DNA of 58,658 nucleotides, taken from contig CAZMXI010000006.1 of assembly GCA_964570205.1 (NCBI GenBank), positions 1 to 58,658 of the forward strand. The letters run 5' to 3'. This stretch comes from CAZMXI01 sp964570205. GTDB lineage: Bacteria > Planctomycetota > Phycisphaerae > Tepidisphaerales > Tepidisphaeraceae. The position numbers and the translations under genes are program-made. Below, piece by piece: positions 45,124-53,302 of this stretch. The notes beneath the pieces were generated by a model. It saw only the letters and a program-made list of their open reading frames with translations. It searched no databases and had not been told where the DNA came from. Every line of letters begins with the position of its first letter. The stretch's first letter is position 1.

Positions 45124-47316
45124 ATGAGCGAATCGAATAAACCTATTCCGGCTGCGGAAACCCAGCAGCAGCGCTGGGTGAAGTATGGCGCCAACGTGGC
45201 CATCGTGTCGATCGTCGTGATCGTGCTGGCAGGGCTGATCGGCTATCTGGCACAGCGGTATCACTGGCGGATGGACACCACCAGCGCCGGGATGTACAGC
45301 CTCAAGCCGCAGACGATCGCCATCATCAAGAACAACACCCAGCCGGTGAAGATCGTCAGCCTGTATACGCGCACCCAGCGAGGTCGGGTGGTCGCCGACG
45401 ATGATGCCCCGAAGATCGATCACGTTCAGGTCGTCTCCGACCTGCTGGAAGAGTACAAGCGCAAGGGCAGCAAGATCGACGTCGAGATCATCGACCCGGT
45501 CGAGCAGCCGACCAAGGTCGATCAACTCATCGACGAAGTCACCAACAAGTACGGCGGCGAGGTTCAGAAGTATCGTGGTCTTGTGGATGACTACCTCAAG
45601 AAGGACGGCGTGTACGACCAGGTCCAGGCGCTGGCCAGCGCCGAGGCCAAGTTGCTGGAGAAACTGCCGCTGGAGCAGGTCCAGGACGAGGACCTTCAGC
45701 AGACGCTGTATTTGGCCGCGGTTTCCGTGCAGGGCTTTCCGAAACGATTGGAGAGCTACAGACGAGCGATCGAGAAGGTTTTGAAGGAGAAGCCTCCGGC
45801 ATATAAGGCCGCCGTCGATGCCATCGACGATGACCTGTCGAGCCTGGGCGAACTGGCGGGCGGGGTTATTGACCGATTCGGCGCGGCCAAGGATGACCAG
45901 AAGGTTCCCGCACCGATTCGCGCGTACATCGCCGAGAGCCTGCCGCGTTTCGAGCAGATGAAGAAGTTGTGCGATGACCTGGCCAAGCGAGCCAAGGAAC
46001 TGGGTGAGTTGAAGCTGGATGACCTGCGCCAGAGCCTGCGCGTGAAGAAGGACCCGATCCTCGTGATGGGCCCTAATGAGATGCGGGTCATAGAGCGGGA
46101 GAAGGTGTGGCAGATCCCTCCGGATGTGCGAGGCTATACCTCCGAGGGCAGGCCCCGCGAGCGATTTGCTGGCGAACAGCAGATCACCAGCGCCATCCTC
46201 GCCGTCACGGCCACGACCAAGCCCCGCGTGGTTTTTGTCCGTCCCGGCGGACCTCCGTTGACGTCGCCTGGGATGCCGCCATTCATGCGGTCGGGCGACC
46301 TTTCGGCCATCGCGGATCGTTTGCGCGACTATAACTTCGAGGTCCTGGAACGGGATGTTTCCGGCATGTGGGCCGCCCAGGCCGCTATGCAGCAGATGCC
46401 TTCCGGCCCCGAAGCGACCGACGAGCAGATGAAGGATGCGGTATGGATCGTGGCCGCGTTTCCAGCGCAACGACGGCAACCGATGATGGGGCAGGATGGC
46501 CAGATGGCGGCCAAGGTCTCCGAACATATGGAACGCGGCGGCGCCGTGCTGGTTCTGGCGGTGCCGGACGGCGACAACCTGGCCCCGGCGCTCGATCCCT
46601 GGGGCGTCAACATCCGCACGGATGCCATCGCCGTCCATGAGAAGGTTCCCGAGGCCGGCGGGCCCAACGCCGACATCATCGAAGAGGCTCTGCGCAGCCC
46701 GCCGCTTTTTGTCCTGCGAGAGTTTGGGGATCATCCGCTGGCCAGGCCGCTCAAGAGCCTGGACCTGCTGGCGATTGTCCCGGTGATCGTGGAGAAACAG
46801 AACAAGCCGGGCATCAGCACAGCGCCACTGCTGCCGATCCCGCAGACGCTGAAGGTCTGGGGAGAGACGAACCTTGGTTTCCTTCGGGCTGAGGACGCCC
46901 CGATGCCGACCTACGATCCGCCGAAGTCGGGTGAGCCCGGCGGGGATCTGGCCCCTCCGCTCATGGCGGGCATCGCCGCTCAGCGGGATGCCGGCGGCCG
47001 GCTGGTGGTGCTTGGCGTCTATCAGTCCATAACGGACGGCATCCTGCGAAGCCGCTGGCTTTTCGATCCGAAGCTTGCCCAGAACGGCGTGTACGTTTTC
47101 CGGTTCCCCGCCAACGCCGAACTATTCTGCAACAGCGTCTTCTGGCTGGCGAAAATGGAGCCGATGATCGCCATCAGCCCGTCGGCCATGGAAGTGAGCC
47201 GCATCCGCGACATGAAGCGGGGCGTTCTGAACACCTGGCGCACCCTTGTCGTGGCGGGATTGCCGCTGCTGGTCATCGCCGCAGGCGCGCTGATGTACAT
47301 CAAACGCAAGGATTAG
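45124..47316 (+). CDS. GldG-like ABC transporter accessory subunit
   Basis: The product is 730 aa. It has one transmembrane helix near the N-terminus (about 24-44, VAIVSIVVIVLAGLIGYLAQ) and one at the C-terminus (about 704-724, LVVAGLPLLVIAAGALMYI), with the large middle part outside. WRMDTTSAGMYSLKPQTIAI is the classic GldG opening, followed by VKIVSLYTRTQRG. The central GldG/DUF4350-like alpha-beta domain includes ILAVTATTKPRVVFVRPGG and ERGGAVLVLAVPDGDNLAPA. A charged, helical insertion (about 120-310) is specific to this relative. It forms the substrate-facing part of the complex with the GldA/GldF-like proteins (inference from the operon). Confidence 0.87.
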   Translation: MSESNKPIPAAETQQQRWVKYGANVAIVSIVVIVLAGLIGYLAQRYHWRMDTTSAGMYSLKPQTIAIIKNNTQPVKIVSLYTRTQRGRVVADDDAPKIDHVQVVSDLLEEYKRKGSKIDVEIIDPVEQPTKVDQLIDEVTNKYGGEVQKYRGLVDDYLKKDGVYDQVQALASAEAKLLEKLPLEQVQDEDLQQTLYLAAVSVQGFPKRLESYRRAIEKVLKEKPPAYKAAVDAIDDDLSSLGELAGGVIDRFGAAKDDQKVPAPIRAYIAESLPRFEQMKKLCDDLAKRAKELGELKLDDLRQSLRVKKDPILVMGPNEMRVIEREKVWQIPPDVRGYTSEGRPRERFAGEQQITSAILAVTATTKPRVVFVRPGGPPLTSPGMPPFMRSGDLSAIADRLRDYNFEVLERDVSGMWAAQAAMQQMPSGPEATDEQMKDAVWIVAAFPAQRRQPMMGQDGQMAAKVSEHMERGGAVLVLAVPDGDNLAPALDPWGVNIRTDAIAVHEKVPEAGGPNADIIEEALRSPPLFVLREFGDHPLARPLKSLDLLAIVPVIVEKQNKPGISTAPLLPIPQTLKVWGETNLGFLRAEDAPMPTYDPPKSGEPGGDLAPPLMAGIAAQRDAGGRLVVLGVYQSITDGILRSRWLFDPKLAQNGVYVFRFPANAELFCNSVFWLAKMEPMIAISPSAMEVSRIRDMKRGVLNTWRTLVVAGLPLLVIAAGALMYIKRKD

Positions 47317-47348
47317 CGTCCTGGCAATCAACCCCTGGCAACACAACC

Positions 47349-49019
47349 ATGAACTTCAAGACCACGATCGTTCTGATAGTCGTCCTGGCCGTCATCGGCT
47401 TGGTGGTGCTTCTCCTTCCGAAAGAGAGCCAAGAGAAGCCTGACGGCGATGTGACCGCCGATGGCCCCAAGCTCTTTCAGGTCGAGTCCAAGGACATAAC
47501 CCGCCTGGTGATCCGCCCGGCGGAAGGCAAGACCATGATCGTGCAGAAGACCGGTGACAACTGGCGCCTGGTTGAGCCCGTGGATGCGCCCGCCGAAAAG
47601 TGGGCCATCGACTCGCTTCTGGGCGAACTCACCGGAGTGCGATCACGTGGCAAGAAGAACATGGACGGGCAGAGCGCGGCCGCCATGGGCCTCGATCGGC
47701 CCGCCTTTGCGGTTGAACTGCACGCGAATGACGGCAGAGCACACAGGATGAACGTCGGCCGGCGCGCAAGCGTGGGCGACAGCCTTTACCTTCAGGTCGA
47801 GGGCGACGCCCAGGCAACGGTCGTTTCTGCCAGTTTATGGGAGCAGCTCGACAAGCCCTACAGCAAGTACCGCGACTCGCGCCTGACCAACATTGCCTCT
47901 AGCGACATCAGGCAGGTTGCCATTGAGCGCAAGGACGGCCGGATGCTCCTGCATCGCACCGGTGAGGACAAATGGGAAATGCTTGAGCCGCAGAAGATGC
48001 CGGCCGATTCCACCGAAGTGGGCGAGGTGCTGTCGGCGATCAGTTTCTTGTCGGCCAACGAGTTTGTCGACGAGGCTGACATTCCCACGCCGGTCCGGCC
48101 CGACAAGAACAGCAGGGCGACTGTCTGGTGCAGCAAGGAAGCCCCCTCGACCCAGCCCAGCGCCGTGCTGCCCACCACGCGAGGCGCGGGCACGATTATC
48201 CGGGTTGGCGGCTATGACAGCATCCTGAAGAAGAACGTCTACGTCGCGGTATCCGACCCGGCGGCGATGGCAACGGTTTCGGCCACGAGCGTCGAGGCGT
48301 TCAACCGCAAGCCGCTGGACCTGCGCGACCGGAAGATCGTCGATGTCGATCCGGCCACCGTCAGCAGCATCCGGGTGATCACCGACAAGCCGGCGACCAC
48401 CCAGCCGACCACCATGCCCGCCAGCCATGATGAGATGGTCATTGAGCGGCGGAAGGAGACGGAGAAGGTCGAAGCCGGCGGGGCGGCCACCACCCAGCCA
48501 GCCCCCAAGGCGCCCGCCACGCAACCCGCGGCCGAGGTGGACGGCATCCAGCCAGCGCTGCTGGCGGAGGTGCCCGAGACACAGCCCACGACGCAGCCAG
48601 CCACCCAGCCCGCGACGCAGCCGGTGATTCCGCCGCCTCCGCCCAGCACGTGGGTTGTGGCGACGACTCAGCCGACCGACGCACAGGATTCAAAGGTGGA
48701 TGACCTGCTGCGCAAGTTCAGTCCACTCCGCGTGGATAAGTACCTCGAGGCCAAACCGGCTGACATGAAGGTTGTCGCGGTTTACACAGTGCGAATCCAG
48801 ACGCAGTCGGCCGGGGCGGCCAAGAGCGGCGAGTACGAAATCCGCCTGACCGACCGCGGTGAAGGCCCGCTGATCGGCGAATGCAACGGCCTGGTGTTCG
48901 AGATCGCCCGGACCTTCATCGACGACATCACCGGGGATTTCAAGCGCCGGCCGCCGGGCGCGGAACCAGAGACGCCCGCGATGCCGCTGAGTCCGGGAAT
49001 ACCGCCGTTCGGGCAATGA
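47349..49019 (+). CDS. DUF4340 membrane-anchored protein of the Gld-type operon
   Basis: The product is 556 aa. One N-terminal helix (about 5-23, TIVLIVVLAVIGLVVLLLP) anchors it. The DUF4340 domain fills about 40-330 in repeated beta-rich units: KDITRLVIRPAEGKTMIVQK, NWRLVEPVDAPAEKW, and a second copy with IRQVAIERKDGRMLLHRTGE. A low-complexity region (about 340-440) is rich in TTQP/ATQP motifs and proline, as in an extracytoplasmic linker. The C-terminal part resumes a DUF4340-like beta unit. Genes of this family regularly follow GldA/F/G-type genes in planctomycetes. It starts 32 bp after the GldG-like gene. Confidence 0.87.
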   Translation: MNFKTTIVLIVVLAVIGLVVLLLPKESQEKPDGDVTADGPKLFQVESKDITRLVIRPAEGKTMIVQKTGDNWRLVEPVDAPAEKWAIDSLLGELTGVRSRGKKNMDGQSAAAMGLDRPAFAVELHANDGRAHRMNVGRRASVGDSLYLQVEGDAQATVVSASLWEQLDKPYSKYRDSRLTNIASSDIRQVAIERKDGRMLLHRTGEDKWEMLEPQKMPADSTEVGEVLSAISFLSANEFVDEADIPTPVRPDKNSRATVWCSKEAPSTQPSAVLPTTRGAGTIIRVGGYDSILKKNVYVAVSDPAAMATVSATSVEAFNRKPLDLRDRKIVDVDPATVSSIRVITDKPATTQPTTMPASHDEMVIERRKETEKVEAGGAATTQPAPKAPATQPAAEVDGIQPALLAEVPETQPTTQPATQPATQPVIPPPPPSTWVVATTQPTDAQDSKVDDLLRKFSPLRVDKYLEAKPADMKVVAVYTVRIQTQSAGAAKSGEYEIRLTDRGEGPLIGECNGLVFEIARTFIDDITGDFKRRPPGAEPETPAMPLSPGIPPFGQ

Positions 49020-49038
49020 CGCCGGGGCGTGGTGGTCG

Positions 49039-50034
49039 TCAGGCCCGCCAGGGCCGCTCGCGCTGCTGGTGGGCCTTGAAGGTGCTCAGGGCCACGCCCG
49101 CGTTTTCGCGGATCTGGAAGTCGAACATCCCAACGGCGATGAAATCCGCCCCGTTCTTGACTGCGAAGGTAAAGCCGTCTCGCGGGACGTAGGCACCGGC
49201 CGCCAGAATCTTGAAGGCGATCCATGGCTTTTCGACGCTCTTCATGAACTGGATCGTCTCCTCGACATTGATGCACCACATGTTGTCGTACCAGCCGGGG
49301 GCGCCGGTGAGCCACATGAAGTCCTTGCGCTGAGCCTTGGGCGTGGCGGACGGGTAATCGTCGTTGTGCAGCGTCTTGACGTAGAAGTCGCAAGGGACCT
49401 TCTCCTTCTCGCACAACACGGGCACTTGCAGCGAATGCCCGCCGACGCCCACGGGCAGGTTGTGCTTCTTGGCCAGTTCGACCGCGCGGGCGATGAGGTC
49501 GATCCGGCCGGCGCTGGCGAGTTGATCGCCCGCCACGCCCCAGACGTAGAGCGCGCAGGCGCCGGTGTCCACCTGGTACTTGATGTGGTCCTTCAGTTCC
49601 GCCTCGGCCTGGTCCTGGAAGACCTTGATGTGCGGAATGAACTGCATCTTGCCGTTGAATTCCCTGTTGTAGCGGTTGATGAAGGTGTGGCCGGTCTCGA
49701 AGACGGTGTTGATACCGCATTGCTCGGCCAGCGCCAGCGTCTCCATCATCTTCTGCTCGGTGACATAGGCGCGAAACAGGGAGCCGAGGTATTTCAGATC
49801 CCGCCCGTGGAGCCACCCGCCGATCAGGTTGCCGCCAAGCAGTAGGCGGCTGATCTTCGTCTTGCCGAGCGTGCCCTGAGGCATGTTGATCCTGGGGCCG
49901 GTGTCGCCGACGGCCGGCGCTGCGGCGGCGGTTTGATTAGCGCTGGTTCCCATCGCCACGGCGGCGGACACAGCGCCGGCGGCGATGGATGAACTCAGGA
50001 AATCGCGGCGTGTGGGATGGGTTTCTTGCGCCAT
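49039..50034 (-). CDS. Tat-exported TIM-barrel-like oxidoreductase-family protein
   Basis: The product is 331 aa from the ATG at 50034, with GAGGAG nine bases upstream; the longer frame encodes no family sequence. The N-terminus ETHPTRRDFLSSSIAAGAVS is a twin-arginine signal (RRDFL), so it is folded before export. The mature part begins LGKTKISRLLLGGNLIGGWL, like aldo/keto reductases and related (beta/alpha)8 proteins, and continues with MMETLALAEQCGINTVFETG, but the AKR catalytic Tyr/Lys pattern is not convincing. It is a common planctomycete family without an assigned reaction. It is third in the run after the PLP enzyme and GH28 genes, 67 bp after the GH28 start. Confidence 0.72.
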   Translation of the reverse strand: MAQETHPTRRDFLSSSIAAGAVSAAVAMGTSANQTAAAAPAVGDTGPRINMPQGTLGKTKISRLLLGGNLIGGWLHGRDLKYLGSLFRAYVTEQKMMETLALAEQCGINTVFETGHTFINRYNREFNGKMQFIPHIKVFQDQAEAELKDHIKYQVDTGACALYVWGVAGDQLASAGRIDLIARAVELAKKHNLPVGVGGHSLQVPVLCEKEKVPCDFYVKTLHNDDYPSATPKAQRKDFMWLTGAPGWYDNMWCINVEETIQFMKSVEKPWIAFKILAAGAYVPRDGFTFAVKNGADFIAVGMFDFQIRENAGVALSTFKAHQQRERPWRA

Positions 50035-50101
50035 GGTTGATGCTCCTCTTCGCCCAAAGCTTACAGAAGATGCATTGTGGACGCCACAGAACCCGCAGGC
50101 G

Positions 50102-51502
50102 CTACTGCCCGCGGGACTTGAAATTAACCTCCTGGGCATGCACGCCAATCCGCACCGGCGGCGACTGTCGCGTGATCGCCTTGCCCCCGATGCGCACATC
50201 CTCGAACGTCACGCCACGCACTTCGTGCTGCGCATCGGCCCCCTCAACCTGAACCAGATACTCGCCGGGCCGGCCTTCGACCGTCACGTTGCTGAAGCGG
50301 ATGCTTCGGATGTGGCCGGGCACCTTGTTGCGCATGTACTGGTTGACGACCGGCTTAAGGCGGATGAACTCGCGCTGGCCTTCGCCGTAAAGTCGCACAT
50401 CTTCAACGGTGACGTTCTCCAGCCGCATGTCCTCGCCCGGCTCGAAGAGGAAGGGCGTCATGGTGAAGTGGATGATGTCGAGGTTACGGATGGTCACATT
50501 CCGCATGAACGCAGCGCGGCTTTCATGGCCGAGCAGGAAGATGCGGGCGCGATCGCACCAGAAGATGCAGTTTTCGACGGTGATGTTCTCGACGTTGTTG
50601 TTGTCAACGTTCAGGTCGAGCCCCTTCATCGCGACGCAATCGTCATCGCTGCGGATAAAGCAGTCGGTGATGAGCACATCCTGCGAGTTGCAGGGGTTGA
50701 TGCCATCGTCGTTCTGCACCCGGGAATTGCAGAGCTTGACGTTGCGGATCGTGACATTGCGGCTGGCGAACGGCACGATTGTCCAGTGCGATGACCCGCG
50801 GATGGTGATTCCCTCGACCAGCACGTCGCGGCTCTTGCGGATGGAGATCATGTTCCCCACGGGGCCTTTGCGCCAGGGCCAGTCGGAGCCATCCAGAATG
50901 CCCCGCCCGAGAATGCGGATGTTCTCGCCCTCGACGAGCACCTCCGCCTTCACGACAGCGCCGCCGGCCAGGTAGAGCGTCTGGCCGCTCTTGGGCGCGA
51001 TCCTTTCCGGCTTGTGAAGGCCGGGACCGAAGTAGACGATGTCGGGGTCGGTGGGCTTCGGGATGGTGGTCTCCATCGCGTTGGCAAACAGCAGCAGGGG
51101 GGCCTTTTTGCCGTCGGGCTCGATGCTGATTTTGCGCGGGCCGGGCAGGGAAAGCGTAATGGTGTGGTCATCTTCGATTGCCGGCTTCACCCCGGCGGAT
51201 TCCGGGCGGATCACCACATCGCGCAGCGAGCGCTTGGCGCGAATCCGCACCGTCACCGGCCCGTCCGTGTCAAAGCTGGCGAAGCTGTAGTTGCCGCCGA
51301 AATCGTACTTGCCGGCGAAAGGCTCATCCAGAACACGCGCGGTGTAGATGTCCACCTTCTGGCCGGCCACCCACATCTCGTAGTCGGTTGACAGGGCCTC
51401 GCCGGCCGGCGCGAGATAGACAACGACCTTCTCCGCTTCCGCGGCCGACGGGCAAAGGCCACAGATGGTGATGACGATGATCCAGGTCGCGATGGCTTTC
51501 AT
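50102..51502 (-). CDS. Exported glycoside hydrolase family 28 (polygalacturonase-like) protein
   Basis: The product is 466 aa from an ATG with GGAG five bases upstream. Residues 1-22 are a signal peptide (ATWIIVITICGLCPSAAEA). After a beta domain (about 25-135) there is a right-handed parallel beta-helix (about 150-440). GH28 landmarks are present with changes: NDDGINPC for the NTDG motif, RSDDDCVAMK for the DD motif, and LLGHESRAAF at the GHG/GHES position with no clear RIK. Enzymes of this family cleave galacturonan or rhamnogalacturonan, so a pectin-like substrate is suggested but not proven. Its start overlaps the stop of the cysteine-synthase-like gene by four bases. Confidence 0.85.
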   Translation of the reverse strand: MKAIATWIIVITICGLCPSAAEAEKVVVYLAPAGEALSTDYEMWVAGQKVDIYTARVLDEPFAGKYDFGGNYSFASFDTDGPVTVRIRAKRSLRDVVIRPESAGVKPAIEDDHTITLSLPGPRKISIEPDGKKAPLLLFANAMETTIPKPTDPDIVYFGPGLHKPERIAPKSGQTLYLAGGAVVKAEVLVEGENIRILGRGILDGSDWPWRKGPVGNMISIRKSRDVLVEGITIRGSSHWTIVPFASRNVTIRNVKLCNSRVQNDDGINPCNSQDVLITDCFIRSDDDCVAMKGLDLNVDNNNVENITVENCIFWCDRARIFLLGHESRAAFMRNVTIRNLDIIHFTMTPFLFEPGEDMRLENVTVEDVRLYGEGQREFIRLKPVVNQYMRNKVPGHIRSIRFSNVTVEGRPGEYLVQVEGADAQHEVRGVTFEDVRIGGKAITRQSPPVRIGVHAQEVNFKSRGQ

Positions 51503-52491
51503 GATGCTCCGGTGGGTATGGCTTTCCTGGAGCCGGCCGAGTTTGCCGGCTCGGTTACATGGCGGAACAGCTCCGTGGAGAAATACCGCTCCATCCGGTC
51601 GGGGAATACCGTGACGATGGCCGCCTCATCGCCAAGCAGCCGGGCAGCGCGCATCGCACCTTCGTAATTGAGCCCCGAACTCAGCCCCACCGGGAAGCCC
51701 AGGGCGATGAGTCGGCGGGTGCACTGAAGCGCCTCGTCGGCGGGAATGTCCAGGGTGGTCATTTCCTCGATGCGGGTCTCGCGCATGATGCCGGAGAGGC
51801 CGTCTGCCAGGCCGGGAATGCGGCCGCTGAAGCAACTGCAGCACTCGGGCTCGGCCAGCGTTCCCGGTTCGACTGGCCGGACCATGTATGCCCGGGCCGG
51901 ACAGCCCATGTCACGGCACCCCTGATAGAGCCCCGCCAGCGTGCCGCCGGTGCCGACGCCGCTCACCACCGCATCCACAGTGCCGCCGGGAATCTGCGCG
52001 ACGATCTCCTGCGCTGTTCCGTGGCGATGGGCGGCGGCGTTGTCCATGTTCTGGAACTGCCGCGGCGCAAAAGCGCCTCGGGCGGCCGACGCGGCTTCTG
52101 CTGCGGCGACAGCGCCCGCCATCCCCGCCGAGCGGGGCGTGAACACGACGCTGCCGCCGTAGGCCCGGATCATCATGAGACGCTCGCTGCACGTGCCCTC
52201 GGGAACAAACGCGGTGAAGCGCAGCCCGCGCTGGGCGCAGACCATCGCCATGGCGATGCTCGTCGAGCCGCTGGAGGCCTCGATCACCTCGTCGCCGGGG
52301 CGCAGCGCGCCGGTGCGCAAGGCCTTGCCGATGATGAAGCGGGCGATGCGGTCCTTGGTCGAGCCGCTGGGGTTCAGGAACTCCAGCTTGCACCAGATCA
52401 CCGGCGCGTCGGCGTCGAGCCGCACGGGGACGAGGGGCGTCCAGAGGGTCTTTTCCAGGTACTGATTGATGTCGGATTCAGGGAGGCGCAT
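51499..52491 (-). CDS. PLP-dependent cysteine-synthase family enzyme
   Basis: The product is 330 aa from the ATG at 52491, the codon before the family-typical LPESDINQYLEKTLWTPLVP; earlier in-frame starts add non-family residues. The PLP lysine is in NPSGSTKDRIARF (about 37-49), the pyridine and phosphate contacts in ASSGSTSIAMA (SGSTS instead of the SGNTG seen in CysK) and SGVGTGGTLAG. CysK/CysM enzymes form cysteine from O-acetylserine and sulfide. The altered Asn loop means another beta-replacement or lyase reaction is possible. It is the first gene of a three-gene unit with GH28 and a Tat protein, which is an unusual setting for a cysteine synthase. Confidence 0.85.
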   Translation of the reverse strand: MRLPESDINQYLEKTLWTPLVPVRLDADAPVIWCKLEFLNPSGSTKDRIARFIIGKALRTGALRPGDEVIEASSGSTSIAMAMVCAQRGLRFTAFVPEGTCSERLMMIRAYGGSVVFTPRSAGMAGAVAAAEAASAARGAFAPRQFQNMDNAAAHRHGTAQEIVAQIPGGTVDAVVSGVGTGGTLAGLYQGCRDMGCPARAYMVRPVEPGTLAEPECCSCFSGRIPGLADGLSGIMRETRIEEMTTLDIPADEALQCTRRLIALGFPVGLSSGLNYEGAMRAARLLGDEAAIVTVFPDRMERYFSTELFRHVTEPANSAGSRKAIPTGAS

Positions 52492-52648
52492 GGTGTTTCT
52501 CGGGATGAGTCTACCGGAAAAACGGCTATGGGAAAGTCGAAGAGGCGGGAACTTACCGCAGAGGGCGCGGAGGACATGGCGAAGGAACATCAACTGCGGT
52601 TGCGGTGGGGGCTGTCGTGGGGATGGAGCGTTGCGGTAGAATGCGGAG

Positions 52649-53137
52649 GTGAAGCGATGGTTCTTCAACCTGATCTGCGCGATGTCGCTGCTGCTGTGCA
52701 TCGCCATGGCAGCGTTGTGGGTAAGGAGTCATTTCAGGGCAGAGTGCTTGACGTGGGTGTTGCGCGAGACCAGCACTCAGGTGCATATCGTTGACGCGGT
52801 GAGCATGGGCGGGGCGTGCGTCGGTGAGGTCTGTTGGATCAATGCCGAAGAACGGCCAGTTGTCGGGCTCCCGCCCTCGGGATTCGGTCACGAGGAGCAG
52901 AGATTTGATCCCGTCACCCACAAGTTCAATTTACGCAGAGAGGCGGGATGGTATTGGGCAGGATTTGGCTTCGCGAGTTCGGACGCTTCGCGATCCAAGA
53001 CGATGCACGGGTATGCGATTCTTCTTCCCCATTGGTTTCTGGTGCTCCTGACGGCCTTCCTCCCCCTGCTCTGGACCCGCCGCCATTACTGCCAGCGTCG
53101 GCGCGAATACCGCCGGAAGAGCAACCTCTGCCTGTAA
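52649..53137 (+). CDS. Small planctomycete membrane protein, truncated before its zinc ribbon
   Basis: The product as read is 162 aa. The GTG at 52649 overlaps a GGAGG, so the initiation site is uncertain. An N-terminal helix (about 5-24, FFNLICAMSLLLCIAMAALW) and a C-terminal helix (about 127-145, LPHWFLVLLTAFLPLLW) flank a beta-rich middle (VHIVDAVSMGGACVGEVCWI). This architecture is a frequent planctomycete orphan family that normally ends in CGYDLRATP...RCPECG. Here TAA at 53135-53137 interrupts the expected zinc ribbon right before that segment. Function is unknown. Confidence 0.7.
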   Translation: MKRWFFNLICAMSLLLCIAMAALWVRSHFRAECLTWVLRETSTQVHIVDAVSMGGACVGEVCWINAEERPVVGLPPSGFGHEEQRFDPVTHKFNLRREAGWYWAGFGFASSDASRSKTMHGYAILLPHWFLVLLTAFLPLLWTRRHYCQRRREYRRKSNLCL

Positions 53138-53228
53138 TGTGGATACGATCTCCGCGCCACCCCCAAAGCGATGTCCTGAATGCGGGGCGGCAGTGCCGGG
53201 GGCTGCGGCCGGCACGGTGACACGCTGA
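53138..53228 (+). pseudogene. Remnant of the zinc-ribbon C-terminus of the preceding gene
   Basis: Immediately after the TAA the same frame reads CGYDLRATPK. One frame over, from 53169, it reads RCPECGAAVPGAA and stops at 53226-53228. Two lesions, a nonsense codon in the CxxC spacer and a one-base frameshift, therefore separate the protein from its ribbon. Confidence 0.75.
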
Positions 53229-53302
53229 AGCAGGCCCTGCTTCGCTGCTGACTATGGGGTTCGAAGCGGTTATGATCGGCCTGTACTTTCGGGCAGGTCT
53301 TT

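Noticed and set aside
44701..46734. 677-codon minus-strand frame opposite the GldF/GldG genes
   Set aside because: It spans two genes with strong family matches on the other strand and has no recognisable product.
48370..48640. ATQP/TTQP repeats as a separate repeat element
   Set aside because: They are a low-complexity linker inside the DUF4340 protein with mixed codons, not a DNA repeat family.
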